Positions 1 to 9,387 of a DNA stretch of 64,000 nucleotides are shown here, piece by piece; the first letter of the stretch is position 1, and the number at the start of each line of letters is the position of its first letter. Position numbers and translations under genes: made by a program. This DNA comes from Ginsengibacter sp963792025 (GTDB lineage Bacteria; Bacteroidota; Bacteroidia; Chitinophagales; Chitinophagaceae). The stretch spans positions 62,001 through 126,000 of the forward strand of contig CAWBUS010000004.1 of NCBI GenBank assembly GCA_963792025.1, read 5' to 3'. The notes beneath the pieces were generated by a model. It was given only the letters and a program-made list of their open reading frames with translations. It made no database searches and had not been told where the DNA came from.

Positions 1-363
1 TTGCGAAAGATGATCTGAATTAAACCGAAAGCTGGCAACATCAACGGTGTCAATTATTTCCTGGCAGCGCTCAGATTGGGCATTTTTGCAAAAATTGCAT
101 TCTGAATCTTTTTGCCTGCAATAACGGTTTCCCGTTACACAAAAGACTAATTCAAGGCTGCCTTGTTTTTTGTTTTCTGATTCATAATGATACGCCAGCA
201 CGCCGGTATCTTCAAAATTAATATGAGGTAATTTCCTGTAACGGCTAATCACATATTGAACCGTTCCGGGAATCTTTTGAACCTTGTGATGCACTAATTC
301 CATTTCCTCATGCATCACGGGACGGTTAAGTGCAACGGTTAATATATTTTGAATTACCTGCAT
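1..363 (-). CDS. Partial hypothetical protein with cysteine cluster (N-terminal part)
   Basis: An uninterrupted reading frame of 121 codons starts at an ATG (361-363, minus) and runs off the left edge of the window, so only the N-terminal part is present. The predicted protein begins MQVIQNILTVALNRPV. Near its middle it has a cluster of five cysteines spaced as FC-x6-YC-x6-EC-x2-FC-x7-RC, followed by EIIDTVDVASF. Such a cluster could bind a metal or form disulfides. The layout is loosely reminiscent of the N-terminal part of Bacteroidota AraC-type regulators, but the DNA-binding part would lie outside the window and I cannot confirm it. It is divergent from gyrB. Function is unknown from what is visible. 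Confidence 0.5.
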   Translation of the reverse strand, partial: MQVIQNILTVALNRPVMHEEMELVHHKVQKIPGTVQYVISRYRKLPHINFEDTGVLAYHYESENKKQGSLELVFCVTGNRYCRQKDSECNFCKNAQSERCQEIIDTVDVASFRFNSDHLSQ

Positions 364-455
364 TTAAAAGATTGCAAAGATAAACAAGGTTTCTTTAACA
401 GTTTCCTGGCAGAAAATTGCTGGATTCGAGGTGTATTTTCGGCTTTATTTCATAG

Positions 456-464
456 TTATCCACA
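456..464 (+). promoter_or_regulatory. DnaA box (perfect consensus) upstream of gyrB
   Basis: The 9-mer TTATCCACA matches the canonical DnaA box exactly. It lies about 125 bp before the gyrB start. I found no second perfect box nearby, so this looks like a single regulatory or titration site rather than a replication origin. Confidence 0.5.
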
Positions 465-534
465 TTACCAAAAAAATAAACTCAGAATGACATTTTATTA
501 CCCGATTAAATGCGCATTTTTAGTACATTCTTCG

Positions 535-542
535 TACCTTCG
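535..542 (+). promoter_or_regulatory. Possible gyrB promoter -7 box
   Basis: TACCTTCG is one mismatch from the Bacteroidota -7 consensus TAnnTTTG and lies 46 bp before the gyrB ATG. No TTTG -33 box is present at the usual spacing, so confidence is limited. Confidence 0.35.
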
Positions 543-588
543 CACGATTATAATTTTAAAGCTTTAACAGCGAATTTTATCCCTTTTT

Positions 589-2568
589 ATGACAGCAGAA
601 ACAGCAGAAGTAATTACCCCAAAATTAGATGGTTATGGTGCAGATAGCATCCAGGTTCTGGAAGGTCTTGAGGCAGTAAGAAAGCGGCCTGCAATGTATA
701 TTGGCGACGTTGGTAACAAAGGCCTTCACCACCTTGTATACGAAGTTGTAGATAACTCTATTGATGAGGCACTGGCAGGATATTGTAAAAACATTATCGT
801 TACCATTAATGAAGATAATTCCATAACGGTAAAAGATGATGGCCGGGGTATACCAACAGGTATAATGACGAAGGAAAAAAGGAGTGCTCTTGAAGTAGTG
901 ATGACGGTACTTCATGCCGGAGGGAAATTTGATAAAAACACTTATAAAGTGAGCGGAGGTTTACACGGCGTTGGAGTAAGTTGCGTAAATGCCTTAAGCA
1001 CAAAATTTCACGTGATAGTAAACCGTGATGGAAAAATATTTGAGCAGGAATATGCAAAAGGAATTCCACAATATAAAGTGCGTGAGATTGGGGAGAGCAA
1101 TACGACCGGAACCGAAATACAATTTTGGCCGGATACTTCAATTTTTATTGTTTCCAATTATAACAGGGAAATACTTGAAGGGAGACTGAGAGAGCTTGCT
1201 TTTTTAAATAAAAAGATCCGTATAGTTTTAAATGACCTGCGCGAAAAAGATGATGACGGCAAAACATACTCGAAAACATTTTATAGCGAAGGAGGAATTG
1301 TTGAATTTGTTGAATTAATTGACAAAAATGGTAGCCGCCAGGCATTACTTCCTAATATAATTTATTGCGACGGGCATGATGAAGTTAACAATGTTGCTGT
1401 AGAGGTTGCCATGATTTACAATACCGGTTACCAGGAACATCTCTTTAGTTATGTAAATAACATTAATACCATTGAAGGCGGAACGCATGTTTCCGGCTTC
1501 AGGCGGTCTATTACCCGTGTATTTAAAAGTTATGGGGAGAAGGAAGGTATGTTTGAAAAAGCAAAAGTTGTTATCGAAGGCGATGACTTTCGGGAAGGGC
1601 TAACCGCAGTTATTTCGGTGAAAGTTCCGGAGCCGCAGTTTGAAGGACAAACGAAGACTAAGTTGGGTAACAACGAGGTGATGGGTATAGTGGATTCAAC
1701 GCTCAGTCGTGTGTTGGTTGCTTACCTGGAAGAAAATCCAAAAGATGCCAGGACAATTATTCAAAAAGTTATTTTAGCTGCACAAGCAAGAGCTGCCGCC
1801 AAAAAGGCCCGCGAAATGGTACAGCGTAAAAGCGTACTAACGGGAGGTGGATTACCGGGCAAGCTTGCAGATTGCAGTGATAAAGATCCTTTTCGTTGCG
1901 AAATATTTTTAGTAGAAGGAGACTCTGCAGGTGGAACTGCCAAGCAGGGACGTGATAGAAGTTTCCAGGCAATACTTCCGCTGCGTGGCAAAATTTTGAA
2001 TGTTGAAAAAGCGATGGAACATCGTATTTACGACAATGAGGAAATAAGAAATATGTTTACGGCGCTTGGCGTGAAAGTGGGCACTGTTGATGATCCCAAG
2101 GCTTTAGATATAACAAAGCTTCGCTATCATAAGCTTATAATTATGACGGATGCTGATGTGGATGGCAGCCACATTGCTACGCTGATATTGACATTTGTGT
2201 TTAGGTATATGAAGGAATTGGTTGAACAGGGATATGTTTATATAGCGCAGCCCCCTCTGTATTTATTGAAGAAGGGGAAAGAACAATCTTATGCATGGAA
2301 CGATGAAGACCGTAAGGCCTGGGTTCAAAAAGTTGCAGAAGGAAAAGAAGATGCCGTTCATATACAACGCTACAAAGGTCTGGGTGAAATGAATTCTGAA
2401 CAGCTTTGGGAAACAACGATGAATCCTGACACAAGAACATTAAAGCTCGTAACTATTGATAGTGCTGTAGAAGCTGACCGAGTGTTTAGTATGTTGATGG
2501 GTGATGAAGTGCCGCCACGAAGGGAGTTTATTGAGACGCATGCAAAATATGCAAGGCTGGATGTATAA
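589..2568 (+). CDS. gyrB: DNA gyrase subunit B
   Basis: ATPase subunit of DNA gyrase, which works with GyrA to introduce negative supercoils in the cytoplasm. The 659-residue protein is complete. The GHKL ATPase motifs are VVDNSIDEA (53-61), DDGRGIP (83-89) and GGLHGVGV (123-130). The transducer domain follows. The TOPRIM domain carries EGDSAGG (about 443) and the metal-binding DADVDGSH (about 520). The C-terminus has the RYKGLGEMN and PPRREFIE signatures of GyrB/ParE. The length without the roughly 170-residue insertion of Gammaproteobacterial GyrB is usual for this phylum. The protein could in principle be ParE, but the sequence fits GyrB better. The gene stands alone, preceded by a DnaA box and followed by two hairpins resembling terminators. 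Confidence 0.96.
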   Translation: MTAETAEVITPKLDGYGADSIQVLEGLEAVRKRPAMYIGDVGNKGLHHLVYEVVDNSIDEALAGYCKNIIVTINEDNSITVKDDGRGIPTGIMTKEKRSALEVVMTVLHAGGKFDKNTYKVSGGLHGVGVSCVNALSTKFHVIVNRDGKIFEQEYAKGIPQYKVREIGESNTTGTEIQFWPDTSIFIVSNYNREILEGRLRELAFLNKKIRIVLNDLREKDDDGKTYSKTFYSEGGIVEFVELIDKNGSRQALLPNIIYCDGHDEVNNVAVEVAMIYNTGYQEHLFSYVNNINTIEGGTHVSGFRRSITRVFKSYGEKEGMFEKAKVVIEGDDFREGLTAVISVKVPEPQFEGQTKTKLGNNEVMGIVDSTLSRVLVAYLEENPKDARTIIQKVILAAQARAAAKKAREMVQRKSVLTGGGLPGKLADCSDKDPFRCEIFLVEGDSAGGTAKQGRDRSFQAILPLRGKILNVEKAMEHRIYDNEEIRNMFTALGVKVGTVDDPKALDITKLRYHKLIIMTDADVDGSHIATLILTFVFRYMKELVEQGYVYIAQPPLYLLKKGKEQSYAWNDEDRKAWVQKVAEGKEDAVHIQRYKGLGEMNSEQLWETTMNPDTRTLKLVTIDSAVEADRVFSMLMGDEVPPRREFIETHAKYARLDV

Positions 2569-2597
2569 ATTTTAATGCTTACAATTTATTTATAAAG

Positions 2598-2630
2598 CCT
2601 TTTTAATACCATGAAAAGGTTTTTTTATTT
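2598..2630 (+). terminator. Probable intrinsic terminator after gyrB
   Basis: A CCTTTT/AAAAGG stem (2598-2603 with 2614-2619) is followed by a run of seven T. It lies 30 bp after the gyrB stop. The stem is short and AT-rich, so it is weaker than the second hairpin. Confidence 0.5.
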
Positions 2631-2648
2631 TACTTCATTGTAAACTTT

Positions 2649-2688
2649 CTTACCAATGTGCTTTATTAAACATGGTAAGTTCTTTTTT
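2649..2688 (+). terminator. Second hairpin-plus-T-tract terminator after gyrB
   Basis: CTTACC (2649-2654) pairs with GGTAAG (2674-2679), with further CATG complementarity inside the arms, and is followed by TTCTTTTTT. Together with the preceding hairpin this forms a tandem terminator between gyrB and the next gene. Confidence 0.5.
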
Positions 2689-2742
2689 GAACGCATAGGC
2701 TTAATATTGCATCCTTAAACCCTTTGACATATAATTCAATTC

Positions 2743-3900
2743 ATGAAAGCTCTTACCGGAAAATTATTATCATTCTTTTTATTGATGACAACAATAAGCG
2801 CCAAGGCACAAATTGACTATCCCACATTCAAAAGCGAAATCCCTGTTATAGCCGCCGATAGCCAACAATTATCGTTTAATCTATACAATTTAAATTATAT
2901 AAATAATACAGAATGGTTTGGCAATATTCCTTTGAGCGGAACTTTGTTTGGATACCAAATTATTCCCGAAATAGAATATCAAATTTCGCCGAAGCTTATT
3001 ATTAAAGGAGGTTTATATCTTCAAAAAGAATTCGGCAGGCCACATTATACCACCGTAGATCCGACTTTTTCTATAAAGTACAGAGCGAAGCATTCATCAT
3101 TTATTTTAGGCACGTTAGAAGGGAATAATAATCATCAATATATAGAACCTATTTATGATTATAAATTGATAATAAACGAACGACTCGAAAACGGATTTCA
3201 ATTTAAAGTAGATACAAAGCCGTATACTCATGATTTGTTTATTAACTGGAGAGTAGCGATACACCCCGGCGACCCGTTTAAAGAACAATTTGATATTGGA
3301 TACGTTTCGAAGATTAATGTTATAGATAATCAGAAAATTAATGTGGCAATACCTCTTCAACTTTTATATTCCCATAAAGGGGGCCAATATGATTCGCTAT
3401 CCAACGTACCACTGCAGTCTATTGTTAATAGTGCAGCAGGTGCTTCATTTATTTTTAAAGTAAATCATAAATTATTACAGAAGATAGTGTTCGACAATTA
3501 CTATGTTAACTATAAAGATATTTCCGGTGATAAACGACAGGCTTTCAATGAAGGAAATGGTTTTTTGTCGCACCTTTTGTTTGCTTTTAAGAATGTAGGA
3601 ATTGATTTGAGATATTGGAATGGACAAGGATATATTGCTCCGCGGGGAATGGCTTTGTTCCAATCTGTCTCGGAAAAATACCCGGGACTTATTGAAAAAC
3701 ATCGCGAACTTTTGATCGCCAGTTTTATTTATGATAAAGAAATTTTTAAGAATGTAAATTTTGATTTCAGGCTTATACCCTATAAGGATTTTATCGAACA
3801 TATTTCAAGTGGAACGGGTCTTGAGTATTCATATGAAATGTATATAAAGTATAATTTGAAGTTTAATCTTAAAAAAATTAGGAACTCTTTCAACAACTAA
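2743..3900 (+). CDS. Hypothetical exported protein, beta-rich
   Basis: I do not recognise this 385-residue protein. It begins with a clear signal peptide (MKALTGKLLSFFLLMTT, cleavage likely after AKA, about residue 22). The mature part alternates hydrophobic and polar residues, with frequent aromatic residues and Asn/Lys/Tyr, as in beta-rich outer-membrane or periplasmic proteins (for example PTFSIKYRAKHSSFILGTL). The C-terminus (NLKKIRNSFNN) is not a typical outer-membrane beta-signal and there is no type 9 secretion domain. It stands alone between the gyrB terminators and a small plus-strand gene. A barrel role is inference from residue pattern only. Confidence 0.55.
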   Translation: MKALTGKLLSFFLLMTTISAKAQIDYPTFKSEIPVIAADSQQLSFNLYNLNYINNTEWFGNIPLSGTLFGYQIIPEIEYQISPKLIIKGGLYLQKEFGRPHYTTVDPTFSIKYRAKHSSFILGTLEGNNNHQYIEPIYDYKLIINERLENGFQFKVDTKPYTHDLFINWRVAIHPGDPFKEQFDIGYVSKINVIDNQKINVAIPLQLLYSHKGGQYDSLSNVPLQSIVNSAAGASFIFKVNHKLLQKIVFDNYYVNYKDISGDKRQAFNEGNGFLSHLLFAFKNVGIDLRYWNGQGYIAPRGMALFQSVSEKYPGLIEKHRELLIASFIYDKEIFKNVNFDFRLIPYKDFIEHISSGTGLEYSYEMYIKYNLKFNLKKIRNSFNN

Positions 3901-3946
3901 TAAACACCTGTGAGGAAATATATACTAAAAAATAGCTATAAATAGC

Positions 3947-3954
3947 TAAATTTG
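3947..3954 (+). promoter_or_regulatory. Bacteroidota -7 promoter box for the small basic protein gene
   Basis: TAAATTTG matches TAnnTTTG exactly. It sits 63 bp before the ATG at 4018. It also argues against the in-frame upstream start at 3952, which would lie inside the promoter. No TTTG -33 box is seen at the usual distance. Confidence 0.45.
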
Positions 3955-4017
3955 ACCATAACGGTCAGCAGACCATCGGTTAAAAACCAACTTTTATTAA
4001 CTATAAACCCAATCAAA

Positions 4018-4218
4018 ATGTCAAAAATGATAACAGCCTATTGCATGAAAACTAAAGAGAAAAATGTACCAATGCAGAATGCAGTAATAACAAAAACTTC
4101 AAGAGGTGGCTATATGGCCCAGGGCGATGATGGCAAGGGAAATAAAATGACTACCATGCTAAGCGAAGCTAATGCGCTACAGGCTGTGAAAGACGGAGTT
4201 GCTAAACAAAGTTGGTAA
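4018..4218 (+). CDS. Small basic protein, DUF5679-like
   Basis: This 66-residue protein has the pattern AYCMKTKEKNVPMQNAV, then TSRGGYMAQGDDGKGNKM and a C-terminal helix with EANAL. The AYC-x-K...K-x-VPM-x-NA...GG...AQG-x2-x-G layout resembles the DUF5679 family of small proteins, but the paired cysteines of that family are reduced to one here, so a zinc-ribbon fold is doubtful. The start at 4018 (MSKMITAYC) is preferred over the in-frame extension at 3952, because a promoter box overlaps that position. Role unknown; a nucleic-acid-binding role is only a guess from the charge. Confidence 0.6.
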   Translation: MSKMITAYCMKTKEKNVPMQNAVITKTSRGGYMAQGDDGKGNKMTTMLSEANALQAVKDGVAKQSW

Positions 4219-4237
4219 AAGCTTCAATAAAAATTTT

Positions 4238-4270
4238 AAGCGATATGGTAATACTGTGTCGCTTTTTTTA
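4238..4270 (+). terminator. Intrinsic terminator
   Basis: AAGCGA (4238-4243) pairs with TCGCTT (4259-4264), with extra weak pairs inward, and a T-run follows. It separates the small basic gene from the convergent mfd. Confidence 0.65.
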
Positions 4271-4303
4271 TTTGCCAGTTTTACGTAAAGATTGATCTAA
4301 TAG

Positions 4304-7300
4304 TTATCCGGGAATTGTAAATGTTTTTCTTTGTTTGATTGTGGCCTCATGCATCCTCAGCAAAAATTCATGCATCTCAGTCATATTCTTAATATCTTTT
4401 ATTATTAAGATTCCGTTTCTGCCAACCTGCTTTAATCTTGCTTTATTTGTTTGGGTTTGAATAAAATTCAAAATCTTCATGAAAGTTTCGCTGTTGAAAT
4501 AAGGCGAATCTGCATTGGCAACAAAAAAGCATTTTAATGTATTATCTTTTAAAATCATTTTTTCAAATCCTAAATCGACCGCCAGTTTTCTGCAACGAAC
4601 CGTCGTAAAAAGATCTTCCACCTGCGGCGGGATTGCGCCAAACCTGTCGATCATTTCTTTATGAAAATCGACCAGATCCTTTTCATTTTCGCAATTATCA
4701 AGTCGTGAATAAAGACTCAATCTTTCAGTAATACTTTCAACATATTCATCGGGAATTAATATTTCCAAATCAGTATCTATCGTACAATCAGAAACATAAT
4801 CATCCTGTTTTTGTATCTCTTCTTTAAATAATTCCTTAAACTCTTTTCTTTTCAATTCACGAATTGCTTCATCCAAAATTTTCTGGTACATTTCAAAACC
4901 AATTTCTGCAATGAAACCACTTTGTTCGCCCCCGAGTAAATTTCCGGCTCCGCGTATATCAAGGTCACGCATGGCAATCTGGAAGCCGCTTCCAAGGTCG
5001 CTGTACTGTTCAAGCGTTGTCAAACGTTTACGGCTATCCGCAGGTAAGGTGCTCATCGGCGGCGCCAATAAATAACAAAATGCTTTTTTATTGCTTCTGC
5101 CAACACGGCCCCTCAATTGGTGCAAATCACTCAATCCAAACTGGTGCGCATTATTTACAATTATCGTATTCACATTGGGGATATCAACACCGCTTTCAAT
5201 AATGTTGGTACATACCAGCACATCATATTTCCGGTCCATAAAATCAAGAATGGTTTCTTCAAGCTTGTCACCTTCCATTTGTCCGTGTGCAAAAGCAATG
5301 CTGAGATCGGGACATAAGCCTTGCAACAAGGCACGCATTTCGCTTAGCCCATGTACACGATTATGTATAAAGAAAACCTGGCCACCTCTTTCAGTTTCAT
5401 AATAGATAGCGTCCCGTATAAAATCTTCGTTAAACACGTGCACTTCAGTTTGAATTGGTTGACGGTTTGGTGGCGGTGTATTTATAATGCTCAAATCTCT
5501 TGCGCCCATCAGGCTAAACTGTAACGTTCTTGGTATAGGCGTTGCCGTTAGTGTTAGCGAATCAACTGTTGTTCTTATTTGTTTTAATTTCTCTTTTGCT
5601 GATACGCCAAATTTTTGTTCTTCATCAATTACCATTAAACCGAGATCTTTAAATTTTACTTCTTTTCCTAGTAATGCATGCGTTCCGATAATGATATCAA
5701 TTTTACCCTCATGTACTTTTTGTAAGGTTTCTTTTTTTTCTTTTGATGATTTGAAACGATTAATATAGTCTACCGTTACAGGAAAATCTTTTAAACGCTC
5801 ACTAAAAGTTTTATAATGCTGATATGCAAGGATTGTTGTAGGAACCAACACAGCAGCCTGTTTGCCATCAAGACATGTTTTGAAAGCAGCTCTTATTGCT
5901 ACTTCTGTTTTGCCAAAACCTACATCGCCGCACACAAGCCTGTCCATAGGCGAGGGCTTTTCCATATCATTTTTTACATCGGTAACTGCCTTGTTTTGAT
6001 CGGGTGTATCTTCATAAACAAAAGATGCTTCGAGTTCCGTCTGCATATAATTATCAGGAGAATGAGAGAAACCTTTTAAGCTTTTCCTTTGTGCATATAA
6101 TTTTATAAGATCGGTTGCAATATCTTTTACCTGCTTCTTGGTTTTGTCTTTAAGCTTATTCCACACATCGCTTCCTAATTTATTCATTTTTGGCACCGTT
6201 CCCTCTTTGCCGCTATACTTACTTATTTTGTGAAGAGATGAGATATTTACATATAAAAGGTCATTATCCTTATAAACAATCCTCACCGCTTCCTGTATTC
6301 TTCCATTTGCTTCAATCTTCTGTAATCCGCTATACACACCAACTCCATGATCTATGTGTGTTACATAATCGCCGGGCTGGAGTTCCCGCAACGTTTTTAA
6401 AGTAAGCGCTTTGTTTTTGCTAAATGCCTGCCTTACCCTGTATTTATGATATCGTTGAAAAATCTGGTGATCAGTATAACAAATAATTTTTATATCATTA
6501 TCAATGTAACCTTCATGTATAGACGCGGGAATAGGGGTAAAATTAATTTCAGCATTAAGGTCTCTGAAAATAGTGTGTAGCCTTTCTAACTGTTTTGGAT
6601 TATCAGCAAAAATGTAAATGCTGTATTTTTTTAATTCAAAATTTTTGAGGTTATCAATTAATAAATTAAAATTTCTGTTGAAAGCCGGTTGCGGCGCCGT
6701 GTTAAAATTAATCGCTGTTGTATCTGCGTCCCGTGATTTTGAATTTTTTATGAAATAAGATTTAGAGCCAATCTCAATAATATGTTTCTGTTTTATTTGT
6801 TCTTCCAATACCGAAGCATTTACAAAATCATTTATGTAAATATCTTTTTTCTGATTTAACTCGTCTTCGGTATCTTCTATACTTTTTTGCTTTATTCCAG
6901 TTTTTAATACTGTCAATAAATAATTGAACATCGTCCATCTGTTCGTCAATTATTTCTTTAATAAATTCCCAATCTTCTATCCATGCAACTGTATTTTCAT
7001 TTAGAAAATTTAAAAGCGAAACTTTTTCACTGGTTGCAAATTGAGTTTCAACATTGGGAATAATATTTACCTGTAGCAAGTTTCCGTTCACTCAATTGCG
7101 TTTCAGGATCAAAAATCCGGATACTGTCAATATCGTTTCCAAATAATTCAATGCGATAGGGCTTTTCATTGCCATAAGAATAAATATCGAGTATACCTCC
7201 GCGAACAGCAAACTGGCCGGGTTCATATACAAAATCGTTTCGGTCAAAGCCATAATCAACAAAGCGGGTCAGCAATGCGTCCACATTTATCGTTTCGCCT

Positions 7301-7752
7301 TGTTTAAATGAAATAATATTTTCTGAAAGTGTTTTTGATAAGACAACTTTTTCAAAAATTGCTTCAGGATAAGTAACAATAATTTTGCGATTTCCGCCTG
7401 CGGATAATTTAGTCAATGCCTCAGTTCTTAGCATTACATGGCTGCTGTTAAGCAGACTATAGTTTTTCTTATTCTTAAACGATGAAGGGAAATAAAAAAC
7501 ATCAAGAGCCTTTGTAATATTTTCAATTGTATTATGAAAATAAGCCGCTTCTTCTGCGTCTCTTAATATTACAAGATGATTGAGTTGCGAGCTAAGAGAA
7601 TGATTGAAAACTGAAGACACTATAAATTGCGAGGCGCTGCCACTAAGTCCTGAAAGATGCAGGTGCTGGGGTTTGGACAATAGTATTTTATCCACAATTG
7701 TAAAAATGCGGGAATCTTTTTCATACATTTTCATCAACACATCCAGATTCAT
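4304..7752 (-). CDS. mfd: Transcription-repair coupling factor Mfd (two frameshifts in this sequence)
   Basis: Mfd displaces RNA polymerase stalled at lesions and recruits UvrA. The protein is spread over three frames. The first part (from 7752) is the UvrB-like N-terminal module (YEPGQFAVRGGILDIYSYG). A middle part covers about 7080-6890. A long part to 4304 has the RNA-polymerase-interacting domain (LQPGDYVTHIDHGVGVYSG), helicase motif I GFGKTE, motif II DEEQ, LTATPIPRTL, the RGRVGRS motif and the C-terminal TRCF domain. The junctions are near 7078-7086 and in a six-T run at 6883-6888; both are repaired by removing one base. The summed length of about 1,150 residues is normal for Mfd. An assembly error is more likely than gene decay, because the sequence on both sides is well conserved. 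It is divergent from the flavoprotein gene at 7902. Confidence 0.92.
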
Positions 7753-7901
7753 TCAACATCTTTTATCACCGCAGCGAAGTTAAGTTTATTTTCATCTCAA
7801 CCCAATTATACAAATGCATATATAACATTGTTAAAGCGGATAAATGAATGTAAATTTTTCATTTAGAAATATCATTAGTACTTTTCACAAAATTTATTTA
7901 C

Positions 7902-8660
7902 ATGGCATTACAACCCTGGCGCACGGGAACAGTTATACGTATTGAAGACGAAACTTATAATACGAAACGTTTTTTTATTAAAATGGATGAACTGGAATTT
8001 TTTGATTTTAAAGCCGGACAATTTATTACGTTCGATCTTCCTATTCACGAACATGTAAATAAAAGGTGGCGCAGCTATTCTATCGCAAGCTGGCCCGATG
8101 GCACCAATGTATTTGAGTTATTAATTGTGCTGTTAGAAGGCGGTGCAGGAACTAACTATTTATTCAATGAAGTGAAGGTTGAAAGTCAGGTTACACTGAG
8201 AGGGCCTCAGGGTCATTTTACCTTACCGGTTAATATTGAGAAAGATTTATTTTTTATATGCACAGGAACGGGTATTGCACCTTTCAGAAGCATGCTTAAT
8301 TTTATCCAGCTACATGATATTTCCCATAAAAATTTATACCTCATTTTTGGATGCCGCACCAAAAAAGATCTTTTATATCATGAAGAAATGAAAGCGCTGG
8401 AGAAAAGATTAGAAAATTTTACTTACATGCCTACGCTAAGCCGCGAAGGATGGGACGCCGCCGAAGGTTATAAGGGCTATGTTCATAGCTTGTATGAAGA
8501 TATTTGTAAAAAAAATAACGAAGCATGTGAGGATATTCAAAACCTGAAACCAGCATCTTTTTATTTATGTGGATGGAAAGCTATGATTGATGATGCCCGT
8601 CAAAAGATTGCAGCCCTGGGTTACGATAGAAAAAACATTCACCTCGAGTTGTACGGATAA
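7902..8660 (+). CDS. Ferredoxin--NADP(H) reductase-like FAD/NAD-binding oxidoreductase
   Basis: A flavoprotein of 252 residues that probably moves electrons between NAD(P)H and a ferredoxin, flavodoxin or other partner. The FAD domain shows the RxYS signature as RSYSIAS (about 65) and a G-rich phosphate loop. The nucleotide domain shows TGTGIAPFRSML (about 125), FGCRT and a CGW-type motif near the end (LCGWKAMIDDA). It ends in ...ELYG, like many bacterial ferredoxin-NADP reductases. The partner cannot be told from the context: the following genes are small and unrelated. Cytoplasmic, with no signal peptide. Confidence 0.85.
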   Translation: MALQPWRTGTVIRIEDETYNTKRFFIKMDELEFFDFKAGQFITFDLPIHEHVNKRWRSYSIASWPDGTNVFELLIVLLEGGAGTNYLFNEVKVESQVTLRGPQGHFTLPVNIEKDLFFICTGTGIAPFRSMLNFIQLHDISHKNLYLIFGCRTKKDLLYHEEMKALEKRLENFTYMPTLSREGWDAAEGYKGYVHSLYEDICKKNNEACEDIQNLKPASFYLCGWKAMIDDARQKIAALGYDRKNIHLELYG

Positions 8661-8723
8661 TCGCAGGTACAATTTCCTGATAAAATTTGAATTAAATTTT
8701 TCAATAATTATAAATGAAATTTT

Positions 8724-8909
8724 ATGAGAAAACAGCACATCCGTCTTATAGCTATCTCATTATTTGTTATTGCGATAACACTTTTTAATTTTTCAAAGTT
8801 AGCAGGCGCCGATTGTCTAAGAGCTATTCACGTAGTTAACCTGCTTGCCTGTGGAATGGGAATAGGTTTATTTCTCACAAGTGCAATTGCATTATTAAAA
8901 AATAAATAA
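8724..8909 (+). CDS. Small two-helix membrane protein
   Basis: I do not recognise this 61-residue protein. It has two hydrophobic segments, around residues 8-25 (LIAISLFVIAITLFNFS) and 37-57 (VNLLACGMGIGLFLTSAIALL), joined by a short loop GADCLRAIH. It ends with a basic KNK tail. It lies 63 bp after the flavoprotein gene on the same strand and may share its transcript. Confidence 0.5.
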   Translation: MRKQHIRLIAISLFVIAITLFNFSKLAGADCLRAIHVVNLLACGMGIGLFLTSAIALLKNK

Positions 8910-8975
8910 TATAAAATCTTTTTAAATTTTGCATTAGGAACGAGTTTTGGCCGAGATTTTAAAAAATCATTTCAA

Positions 8976-9383
8976 ATGGAAAACACTATTATTGAAGCGA
9001 CTTATAATCGGCCTGAAGGAGAGAGGGAGATAGATTCCCCTGTTTTGTTGATTGATATTCCCGATCTGATTGAGCAATTGAAGGATGAGAATGCCTGGAA
9101 GGACAATGACAGAAATGCTATTACCGTTTTTAAAACAGATAAAATGCGAATTGTTCTTGTTGCCTTGCATAAAAATGCAAAGATGAAAACAGAGCGACCC
9201 GAAAATATTTTTAGCCTGCAGGTTTTAAAAGGGAAAGTAAAAGTAACAACCGATTTCAGTTCAACAGAGGTAGAAAGGGAAATGATCCTGGCACTACATG
9301 AACAGGTTCAATATTCAATTACTGCCTTAAAAAAATCAATATTTTTATTGACAATTGTCGGGCAGTCTTGTAATCTTCAATGA
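8976..9383 (+). CDS. Cupin-like small protein
   Basis: This 135-residue protein looks like a single cupin-type beta barrel. The stretch MRIVLVALHKNAKMKTERP followed by FSLQVLKGKVKVTTD resembles the first cupin motif, although the usual metal-binding His-rich motif is largely absent (one His, then K/E). The second half (EREMILALHEQVQYSITALKKSIFLLTIV) fits the second cupin motif. A fold assignment is all that can be supported; binding and function are unknown. The gene ends 4 bp from the convergent glyS stop. Confidence 0.55.
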   Translation: MENTIIEATYNRPEGEREIDSPVLLIDIPDLIEQLKDENAWKDNDRNAITVFKTDKMRIVLVALHKNAKMKTERPENIFSLQVLKGKVKVTTDFSSTEVEREMILALHEQVQYSITALKKSIFLLTIVGQSCNLQ

Positions 9384-9387
9384 AGAA

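Larger units (their letters stand above)
364..588. other. Divergent intergenic region upstream of gyrB
   Basis: This 225-bp AT-rich spacer separates the partial minus-strand gene from gyrB. It holds one perfect DnaA box and a Bacteroidota-like -7 box. I see no convincing gene in it; a short open frame on the plus strand has no family features. Confidence 0.5.

Noticed and set aside
349..567. 72-codon plus-strand frame before gyrB
   Set aside because: It covers the regulatory region with the DnaA box and promoter, has no family features, and its composition is like intergenic sequence.
5017..6405. Plus-strand frames inside mfd
   Set aside because: They are shadows of the conserved minus-strand Mfd coding sequence and have no family features.
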